From Chloroflexota bacterium (GTDB taxonomy: Bacteria > Chloroflexota > Anaerolineae > Promineifilales > Promineifilaceae): 5,436 nt of DNA. Shown here in pieces: positions 1 to 5,436 of this stretch. The notes beneath the pieces were generated by a model. The model was not told the origin of the DNA and did not search any database. It was given only the letters and a program-made list of their open reading frames with translations. A program made the translations under genes and the position numbers. How positions within the stretch are numbered: position 1 is the first letter of the stretch; the number at the start of each line of letters is the position of its first letter. The stretch is from the NCBI GenBank assembly GCA_024640485.1, contig JAHEEY010000341.1:1-5436 (forward strand), given 5' to 3'.

Positions 1-7
1 TTCATCC

Positions 8-760
8 CTATTTGGCTCTTTCAACCAGCTGGACAAAACTCGGCTTCAGGGCAGCGCCGCCCACCAAGGCGCCATCGATGTCTGGATGGCTCATGTATTC
101 GGCGATATTATCCTCATTGACACTGCCGCCGTACTGTATACGGACTTTCTGGGCTGTCGCTTCGCCGAACATGTCGGCGATAGACCCACGGACAGTCAAC
201 CCAATGATGCTGCCTGCCAGGGCGGCACTGGCGGACTTGCCGGTTCCGATAGCCCAAATTGGCTCATAAGCGATCACACATTGGGCAGCTTGCTCTGCCG
301 TGAGGCCGGCAAAAGCGGCCTTCACCTGGCCGCCAACGAAGCTCTGGGTCTCGCCGGCTTCGTTCTGTTCCAGGCTCTCGCCCACACAGACCATTGGGGT
401 GAGTCCGTGGGCCAAAGCAGCCTTGATCTTCTTGTTGACACCCTCGTCCGTTTCACCGAAGTACGCCCGCCGTTCTGAATGGCCTAGGATAACGTATTTG
501 CAGAACGGCGTGATCATATTGGGGGCCAGCTCACCAGTGAATGCCCCTTTTTCCTCGTAGTGCATATTCTGAGCACCCACACCGATTTTGGTGGCACTCA
601 AGGCATCAAATACACCTGGGATGGCAATCGCCGGCGGGCAGATGACGGCATCGACGCCTTGCACATTATTCAAACCGCGCCGAATCTCTCGGACAAATTC
701 CACTGCCTGGGCAGCGGTCATATTCATTTTCCAATTTCCAGCAATAATTGGGGTACGCAT
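8..760 (-). CDS. tpiA: Triosephosphate isomerase (complete)
   Basis: This 250-residue protein interconverts dihydroxyacetone phosphate and glyceraldehyde 3-phosphate in glycolysis and gluconeogenesis, and acts in the cytoplasm as a TIM barrel, usually a homodimer. Its length is normal for the family. All expected catalytic elements are visible: Asn9 and Lys11 in 'AGNWKMN', the electrophilic His94 in 'GHSERR', and the general base Glu166 in 'AYEPIWAIGTGK', whose residues 167-175 form the mobile loop 6. The phosphate-binding loops 'YGGS' (210-213) and 'LVGGAALK' (232-239) are also present. The region after loop 6 (about 176-200) departs from the common 'TATPEQA' type, with a 'SASAALAGSIIGLTVRG' run that I take for lineage variation. 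The ATG start is supported by an AGGAGA ribosome site 4 bases upstream that overlaps the stop codon of the kinase gene, so the two are probably co-transcribed and translationally coupled. The stop is TAG. Nothing suggests damage, and the enzyme should be active. Confidence 0.98.
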   Translation of the reverse strand: MRTPIIAGNWKMNMTAAQAVEFVREIRRGLNNVQGVDAVICPPAIAIPGVFDALSATKIGVGAQNMHYEEKGAFTGELAPNMITPFCKYVILGHSERRAYFGETDEGVNKKIKAALAHGLTPMVCVGESLEQNEAGETQSFVGGQVKAAFAGLTAEQAAQCVIAYEPIWAIGTGKSASAALAGSIIGLTVRGSIADMFGEATAQKVRIQYGGSVNEDNIAEYMSHPDIDGALVGGAALKPSFVQLVERAK

Positions 761-764
761 TTTT

Positions 765-770
765 TCTCCT
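765..770 (-). promoter_or_regulatory. Ribosome binding site of tpiA overlapping the kinase stop codon
   Basis: On the minus strand the junction reads TAGGAGAAAAAATG. The TAG is the kinase stop and AGGAGA is a near-consensus Shine-Dalgarno sequence 4 bases before the tpiA ATG. Stop and ribosome site share bases, so ribosomes finishing the kinase are placed to reinitiate at tpiA. The sequence shows the overlap directly; coupling is inferred. It also fixes the tpiA start. Confidence 0.85.
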
Positions 771-2610
771 ATTCTAATTCTTGTTCCTGGACGATTTTAG
801 CGATTCGCAGCGACATCCATCGAGATGGGCGACTGGCAGAGGCGGCTTCAAAAGCGGTGAGCGCCTCTCCGTTCTTCCCCATCTCCAAATAGGTTAGTCC
901 CTGCAGGAAATAGAGATCGTTCAGGTATGGGTTGTTCTCAATTTCCAACGTGCTGTTGATAATAGATAGCGCGCCGTCCAGGTTTCTTCTCTGGAAAGCG
1001 AGGTACGCCTCACCGACCTTAATGGTGATCTGGGCAGCCCCGCGCGGCTGTTGGCTCAGCTGATCGACATAGCTCTGCACCAGTCTCATCGGCGTCTGAT
1101 CCAGCAGCATCGCCATCATCAGCATCTGCTGCAGCCCCGCATCATTCTCAAATCTGGCCAGGCCTTCCTGTAAGACCATGACTGCCAATCCGGCGCGGTC
1201 CGTCTCCATGAGCCGCTCGGCAACGGCCGCAAACCCAACGGCTCTTCTTGTCTGCTTGAGAGCATCGCCGATCAGAGTTCTGGCATCTCCATCCCGGTCA
1301 TTGTCCAAATAGGCCAGGGCCAACTCGAAACGAAGCTGGCTGTCTGCAGGATTGGCGTTCAGCAACCTCTCCAATTCGGAAACGGGGCGGATTTCCTGCG
1401 GTAATTCCAGGGTAAGTTCCGGCGGTTCTTCAACGACAGCAGTCGTGGAATCAGTGGCAACATCGACGACACCGGCGGGCCGATCGTCCGCAGGCTGGTT
1501 TGCGCTGCGCTGCTGCCGGATTCCCCGAAGCAGCGACAGAAGCAGGAACACAGCGATGATCAGCACAGCAGTGATCCCAGCTTTCGGCAGCCAAGAGCCG
1601 TGACTGGTGGGAGCCGGTTCGCCGCTTGCAACCTCTGGCTTGCGGGCATCTTCCTGAATTCTCTGGGGTCGCAGCGGCGGAGAGTGGTTGGTCAGCGGTG
1701 CAGGTGGCGCCACAACGGGCGCTGTTATTTCCGGTTCATCAACTCTCCCCGGGCCAGTATCGGCGGTATCCTGCTCTGCCGGCTGTGAACCAGCAGCGGC
1801 GGTGAAAGCGGTCACCAACTCACCAGCACTCTGGTATCGCTCTGCCGGTGATTTATGCAGCGCTTTCAGCAGCACCTCTTCCATCTTTGGATTGACGTCC
1901 TGATTGATGCTGCTGGGCTTTGGCGGTGGGTCAAAGATCTGGGAATGGATCACCGCATAACTGGTATCAGATTTGAAAGGTACTTGCCCGGTGATCATCT
2001 CATAAAGAACGATACCGAATGAGTAGACATCCGTCCGGGCGTCTAAATCATCTTCGCCTTTCGCCTGTTCCGGTGAGATGTATTGGGGGGTGCCCATGAT
2101 CATCTCTTGCGACATTGTCGACTCGCCCGCCTGAACAATGCGTGCTAGACCAAAGTCGGCGATATAAACATGGCCCTGCTCTGAAATCAAGATATTTGAC
2201 GGCTTGACATCACGATGCAGCACGCCTTGCTCATGGGCATAGTCCAGCCCGCTGCCGATCGCTGCTGCGATTTCCAAGGTCTGTGCCAGCCGCAGCGGCG
2301 TCCGGCTGATACGTTCCTTCAAGGTCTCGCCGGCGATATAGCGCATCACCAGGTAGGGATGTCCCTGCTGTTCGGCATAATCGTAGACGGTGACGATGTT
2401 GCTATGCTCCAGCCGGGCGACGACTTGTGCCTCGCGGGTAAACCGCCGCAAAAAGGAATCATCCTCTTTGAAGGCGGCATGGAGCACCTTTATGGCCACA
2501 TACCGGTCCAGACGCGCATGATACCCCTTGTAGACCGTGGCCATGCCGCCCTTTCCCAATTTCTCTACTATCCGGTATGCGCCAACTTCGGTACCGACCT
2601 CAAACATCAT
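769..2610 (-). CDS. Membrane-anchored Ser/Thr protein kinase with C-terminal TPR-type region
   Basis: This 613-residue protein is a bacterial Hanks-type (PknB-like) kinase that phosphorylates Ser/Thr on unknown targets. Residues 12-270 form the kinase domain: glycine loop 'GKGGMATVY' (19-27), ATP-binding Lys41 in 'AIK', helix-C Glu60, catalytic 'HRDVKPSN' (Asp134, Asn139), 'DFG' (152-154), and an activation segment with Ser164, Thr165, Ser167 and Thr174 ending in 'SPE' (179-181). It is an RD kinase with every key residue intact, so it should be active. Residues 275-340 are a Pro-rich linker. Residues 344-361 are one hydrophobic membrane helix flanked by Lys343 and Arg362/365. After a second low-complexity stretch, residues 411-613 look helical: a TPR fits at 424-457, a TPR-like unit near 525-555, and an excellent TPR at 564-596 (Gly571, Tyr574, Ala583, Phe587, Ala590, Pro595). 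With the kinase cytoplasmic, the TPR part should face outside the membrane. The ATG at 2610 is preceded by AGGCGA and a good promoter; a second in-frame ATG follows immediately. The substrate and ligand are unknown. Confidence 0.95.
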   Translation of the reverse strand: MMFEVGTEVGAYRIVEKLGKGGMATVYKGYHARLDRYVAIKVLHAAFKEDDSFLRRFTREAQVVARLEHSNIVTVYDYAEQQGHPYLVMRYIAGETLKERISRTPLRLAQTLEIAAAIGSGLDYAHEQGVLHRDVKPSNILISEQGHVYIADFGLARIVQAGESTMSQEMIMGTPQYISPEQAKGEDDLDARTDVYSFGIVLYEMITGQVPFKSDTSYAVIHSQIFDPPPKPSSINQDVNPKMEEVLLKALHKSPAERYQSAGELVTAFTAAAGSQPAEQDTADTGPGRVDEPEITAPVVAPPAPLTNHSPPLRPQRIQEDARKPEVASGEPAPTSHGSWLPKAGITAVLIIAVFLLLSLLRGIRQQRSANQPADDRPAGVVDVATDSTTAVVEEPPELTLELPQEIRPVSELERLLNANPADSQLRFELALAYLDNDRDGDARTLIGDALKQTRRAVGFAAVAERLMETDRAGLAVMVLQEGLARFENDAGLQQMLMMAMLLDQTPMRLVQSYVDQLSQQPRGAAQITIKVGEAYLAFQRRNLDGALSIINSTLEIENNPYLNDLYFLQGLTYLEMGKNGEALTAFEAASASRPSRWMSLRIAKIVQEQELE

Positions 2611-2617
2611 CGCATTA

Positions 2618-2623
2618 TCGCCT
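2618..2623 (-). promoter_or_regulatory. Ribosome binding site of the kinase gene
   Basis: AGGCGA lies 7 bases upstream of the first ATG of the kinase gene. It matches the Shine-Dalgarno consensus in five of six positions (AGGAGA). It favours the ATG at 2610 over the adjacent in-frame ATG at 2607, though the two differ by only one residue. Another ATG five bases upstream of 2610 is in a different frame and meets a stop after two codons. Confidence 0.6.
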
Positions 2624-2644
2624 ATTGCCTTTGATATTCTGTCA

Positions 2645-2673
2645 ATTATAGGTTAGCCAAGGGAGCAGGGCAA
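2645..2673 (-). promoter_or_regulatory. Sigma70-type promoter for the kinase-tpiA unit
   Basis: On the minus strand a perfect -10 box TATAAT (2650-2645) stands exactly 17 bases after a -35-like TTGCCC (2673-2668, four of six matches to TTGACA). Transcription would begin near the A at 2638, leaving a leader of roughly 28 bases that contains the kinase ribosome site. The promoter sits in the only intergenic gap of the window and in the correct orientation. No clear operator palindrome is visible around it. The start point is inferred from spacing. Confidence 0.7.
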
Positions 2674-2734
2674 CGCCGTGGGCTGACTCTGGTGGGTGCG
2701 AGACAGCAGGGCCAGCAGCCAGACCTGGAAAGGC

Positions 2735-2757
2735 CAGCAATCAGGGTTAGATTGCCA
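2735..2757 (-). other. Weak hairpin downstream of smc, doubtful terminator
   Basis: GCAATC (2737-2742) and GATTGC (2750-2755) are inverted repeats around a 7-base loop. In the minus-strand transcript two G-U pairs could extend the stem to 8. It begins about 21 bases after the smc stop codon, where a terminator would be expected. The stem is not GC-rich and there is no T-run after it (only TTT a few bases on), so it does not meet the usual intrinsic-terminator pattern. It may end or stabilise the smc message, or be chance. Confidence 0.25.
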
Positions 2758-2778
2758 TTTAACGATGGACGGGGCCGT

Positions 2779-5436
2779 CTAGACCAGGCTCTCTTGCTTC
2801 ACATACTCTTCCGGCCTGATGGAGATCGCCTGGCTGGTGCTGTCAGTGCTCATGCTGATCCCGTAGAGCGTCTGGGCCACCTGCACCGTACCCCGATTGT
2901 GGGTAATGACGATGAACTGCGTATTGGCGCTCAGCTGGCGCAGCAGGTCGCGGAAACGGTTGACGTTGGCCTCATCCAGCGCAGCGTCAACCTCATCCAT
3001 CACGCAGAAGGGAGTTGGCGACACCTTCAACAGGGAGAAAATGAGCGCCACCGCGGTCAACGATCGCTCGCCGCCGGAAAGCAGCGCCAATGCTTGCTCA
3101 CGCCGGTTAGGCAGCCGGGCGATGATGTCCACACCGCTGTTGGTCAAGTCGTCCGGATCGGTAAGATCCAGCCGGGCTGAACCGCCACCAAACAGCTGGG
3201 TGAAGGTGGTGCCGAACACCTCATTCACTTTTTCAACCGTCTCCACAAAAGCGCGCGAGGTCAGCTCGTCTAGCTCTTTGATAACCCGGTGCAGTTGGAG
3301 TTCGGTCTGCTGCAAGTCCTCAACCTGCTGGCCCAGAAATTCATACCGGGTGTTGGTTTCTTCATACTCTTCCGGGGCATCCGGGTTGATGGCGCCCATC
3401 CGCTGCATTTGGCCGCGGTAATTTTGGATGCTTTCTTCAATATCACGGGGCAGGTCGTCGACGCGAGGGAGCAGTTCGACCACGTCATCCATCGGCAGCG
3501 GGGTCGGCCCGGTTTGATCATCATCGTAGCTGAGGGAAACGATCCCCAGGTCCGCCTTGATGCGTTCCTGCAGCGCCTCCACTTGCGTCTGTTTCTGGCT
3601 GAGGGCGATCTTTACCTGGGTATATTGGGTCTCGTTCTGATGCGTCTTCTTCCGCAGCTGCGACGCTTCATCTTCCAGCTCGAACAACGCTTTGCGCCCC
3701 TGGTCCAATTTCTGCTTGAGCGGGACCAGCTGAGCATTCAGGGTCTCCATCTGCTGGCGGAAATTCGCTACCTGAGACTCTTCAGCGGCTAGCGACATCT
3801 GCTGCTGCTGTTTGTGCAGCGACTCCTGGCGCACCCGCAAGCTGTTCAGCTGGTTCTCAATCTGCCGGAGGGTGCCGCGGCGGCTGTCGACCACCGCCCT
3901 GCGCCCAGCGACAATCGATTGGGCCGCGTGAACATTCTGCTGATAGATCTGCCGCTGCTGCTGCCCCAGAATCTCCTGCTGATTCGCTTCGTTAACCAGT
4001 TGGCCCAACCGATCCTCTTCAGCCCGCAGCTCATCGGCATCATTCTGATTTGCCTCGATATCTGTCTGCCGTTTGACAGCTTTCGCCTCAGAGCGAGCGG
4101 CCTCTTGACGCAGCTTCTTCACCTCTGCTTCCGCCTGCTGCCATTCCGCTTCATCTCGCAGAATGCTGCTGCCGGCATCCCGGGCATGGCGTTCGACCAA
4201 ACCTCCGGCATGGGCCACGAAACCGGACAGGGTCACCACCATCGCCCCAGCAGGGAGCAGCTGGGCTAAACGGTAAGCCGCCTGAACATCATCTTTGACA
4301 ATCAGCACCTGGCCCAACAGCAGCTGTGCCAACGGCCGCATGGCAGGTCCGGAGCCGGCCAGGTTTACCGCCCAATCTATGACGGCGGGATCGTTTGGAG
4401 TTTCCAGCATGACTGGGGGATGAATTTCGTTGACGGCCACCGCTGACCAGCTTTCTTTCGGCTCACTTCCCCGAAGCAGCTGCCAAATGTCTGAAGCGCC
4501 AGGCACTACAACAGCAGCCAAATGGGTCCGCAGCGCGGCCTCAACCGCGGTTTCATATTGGCTGGGAATAGTGATCAGGCCTGAGAAGCGTCCGATGATC
4601 CCCACATCCGGCCCAATTTCGATATCTCGATGCCGCACCTGATAAAGCAGATCTGCCCGTGCTTCCAATCTGGCCAGGTTATTTCGCAGCTTATTGAGCT
4701 TCTGATCATGCTCATAGCTCTCGCGCCGGAGCCGCTTCAAATCACGGATCAGCTTCTGGCGGCGGTCATTGGCACTCTTCCGCTGCTTGCGCAGTTCGTT
4801 CGACTGAGAAGGTGCGGCGGCTTCAGCCCGACTCTTATCGAACTGCTCCAATTCTTTACGCCTTTCCTGGAAAGCAGCCTCGGCCTCATTCTGTTCGGCC
4901 ACGGCCTGAGCGACTTCCCCCTGCGCGCTGATTCGCTGCTGCTCCAGCGCCGGCCGATCCCGTTCAATCTCATCCAGCTGCCTTTCAGCGGAAGCTTGGC
5001 GCTCTTGAAGCACCGCTACCTGGCGGCGGAAGCGCTCCAGCTTTTCACGGATCTCTTCTCGATCCGAATCAGTGCGGGAGATCTGCTGCTGCAGTTGATT
5101 GACCAGACGACGCTGTTCATCAATCTTGTCTTGATGCAGCTGCATCTGCTGACGGCTTTCCTGCCAGGTCGCTTCTACTGCGGCGGAAGTCTCTCTAGCC
5201 CGGCGGATCTCATCTTTTGCCAATTCCCATTTATGCCCGTACCAGATGCGCAGCAGCTGGCGCAGATCCGCGGCCACCTGTTCATAATTGCGCGCTCGGG
5301 TTGCCTGTCTCTTTAGCGAGGCAAGGCGCGGGCGAATTTCGGAGAGAATATCGTTGACTCGTTCAAGGTTCCGTTGGGTCTCATCTAGCCGCCGGATGGT
5401 CTGGGAACGCTTGGCCTTGTAATAACTTATCCCGGC
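2779..5436 (-). CDS. smc: Chromosome segregation/condensin ATPase SMC, partial (N-terminus beyond window)
   Basis: SMC dimers, with ScpA and ScpB, extrude and organise chromosomal DNA loops on the nucleoid. The window holds 885 codons from the right edge to a TAG stop. Numbering the visible fragment from the edge, it opens with 'AGISYYKAKR', the family sequence near residue 150-160 of complete SMCs, so the Walker A and Q-loop are outside. Coiled coil 1 fills about 20-277, the hinge about 278-430, and coiled coil 2 about 430-700; both coils are rich in Gln, Glu and Arg. The C-terminal head follows, with 'LFGGG', the ABC signature 'LSGGE' (786-790), Walker B 'FCVMDE' (810-815, catalytic Glu815), D-loop 'ALDEANV' and switch His846 in 'VITHN'. 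All C-lobe ATPase residues are intact. A GTG at 5275-5277 opens the longest start-to-stop frame but is internal, because homologous sequence continues upstream with no stop. The arms look short, and the usual GG-x-x-TGG hinge motif reads 'GGLVERH'. No promoter for it lies in the window. Confidence 0.96.
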   Translation of the reverse strand, partial: AGISYYKAKRSQTIRRLDETQRNLERVNDILSEIRPRLASLKRQATRARNYEQVAADLRQLLRIWYGHKWELAKDEIRRARETSAAVEATWQESRQQMQLHQDKIDEQRRLVNQLQQQISRTDSDREEIREKLERFRRQVAVLQERQASAERQLDEIERDRPALEQQRISAQGEVAQAVAEQNEAEAAFQERRKELEQFDKSRAEAAAPSQSNELRKQRKSANDRRQKLIRDLKRLRRESYEHDQKLNKLRNNLARLEARADLLYQVRHRDIEIGPDVGIIGRFSGLITIPSQYETAVEAALRTHLAAVVVPGASDIWQLLRGSEPKESWSAVAVNEIHPPVMLETPNDPAVIDWAVNLAGSGPAMRPLAQLLLGQVLIVKDDVQAAYRLAQLLPAGAMVVTLSGFVAHAGGLVERHARDAGSSILRDEAEWQQAEAEVKKLRQEAARSEAKAVKRQTDIEANQNDADELRAEEDRLGQLVNEANQQEILGQQQRQIYQQNVHAAQSIVAGRRAVVDSRRGTLRQIENQLNSLRVRQESLHKQQQQMSLAAEESQVANFRQQMETLNAQLVPLKQKLDQGRKALFELEDEASQLRKKTHQNETQYTQVKIALSQKQTQVEALQERIKADLGIVSLSYDDDQTGPTPLPMDDVVELLPRVDDLPRDIEESIQNYRGQMQRMGAINPDAPEEYEETNTRYEFLGQQVEDLQQTELQLHRVIKELDELTSRAFVETVEKVNEVFGTTFTQLFGGGSARLDLTDPDDLTNSGVDIIARLPNRREQALALLSGGERSLTAVALIFSLLKVSPTPFCVMDEVDAALDEANVNRFRDLLRQLSANTQFIVITHNRGTVQVAQTLYGISMSTDSTSQAISIRPEEYVKQESLV

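Noticed and set aside
771..830. A separate tpiA promoter at TAAAAT or TAGAAT in the kinase 3' end
   Set aside because: TAAAAT has no acceptable -35 box at 16-18 bases, and TAGAAT lies too close to the tpiA ATG to leave a ribosome site in the transcript.
2721..2739. CTGG/CCAG inverted repeat in the gap after smc as an intrinsic terminator
   Set aside because: The stem is only four base pairs and no T-run follows it, so it is indistinguishable from chance.
2692..3180. A 162-codon plus-strand open frame running from the intergenic gap into the smc 3' end
   Set aside because: It is opposite the conserved SMC head (LSGGE, Walker B). The reading is Arg/Gln/His-rich with no recognisable family.
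3289..3792. A 167-codon plus-strand open frame opposite SMC coiled coil 2
   Set aside because: It is a shadow of the Gln/Glu/Leu-rich coil, for the same reason as the frame opposite coiled coil 1. The conserved protein is on the minus strand.
5275..5277. GTG as the start of smc
   Set aside because: The frame stays open to the window edge, and the 53 upstream codons match the conserved SMC head-to-coil junction ('AGISYYKAKR', 'NDILSEI'). The GTG is therefore an internal valine.
4630..5316. A 228-codon Leu-rich open frame on the plus strand resembling a membrane protein
   Set aside because: It is antisense to SMC coiled coil 1. Gln-rich CAG codons become CTG Leu codons on the other strand, giving false hydrophobicity. 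It has no homology that I recognise, and the smc frame is unambiguous.

Overview
The window reads as an ordinary chromosomal segment of a bacterium with moderately high GC. It is most likely a member of Chloroflexota (Anaerolineae/Caldilineae-like). This assignment rests on remembered family character rather than a search: the condensin's first coiled coil has a run around 'LLRIWYGHKW', and the triosephosphate isomerase has an 'IGLTVRG...VRIQYGGSV' segment, both of which resemble Chloroflexota proteins.

All three genes lie on the minus strand, so transcription runs from high to low coordinates. From 5436 down to 2779 is most of smc, the chromosome-condensation ATPase. Its N-terminal part (Walker A, Q-loop) lies beyond the window edge. 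A 168-bp intergenic gap (2611-2778) holds a weak hairpin after smc and a convincing sigma70-type promoter (TTGCCC, 17 bp, TATAAT). That promoter points at a Ser/Thr protein kinase (769-2610) with a cytoplasmic kinase domain, a proline-rich linker, one membrane helix and a TPR-type C-terminal region. Eight bases after the kinase stop comes tpiA (8-760), a complete triosephosphate isomerase whose Shine-Dalgarno sequence overlaps the kinase stop codon.

The likely picture is two transcription units. One is smc (or an operon ending in smc). The other is a kinase-tpiA operon that may run on past the left edge. The functional link between kinase and glycolytic enzyme is only positional. The other long open frames, especially those on the plus strand opposite smc, are shadows of these genes. 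I see no mobile elements, CRISPR arrays, tRNA or rRNA genes, and no evidence of an undescribed system. The points most worth a second look are the apparently short SMC arms with an altered hinge glycine motif, and the kinase's TPR-type rather than PASTA-type sensor region.
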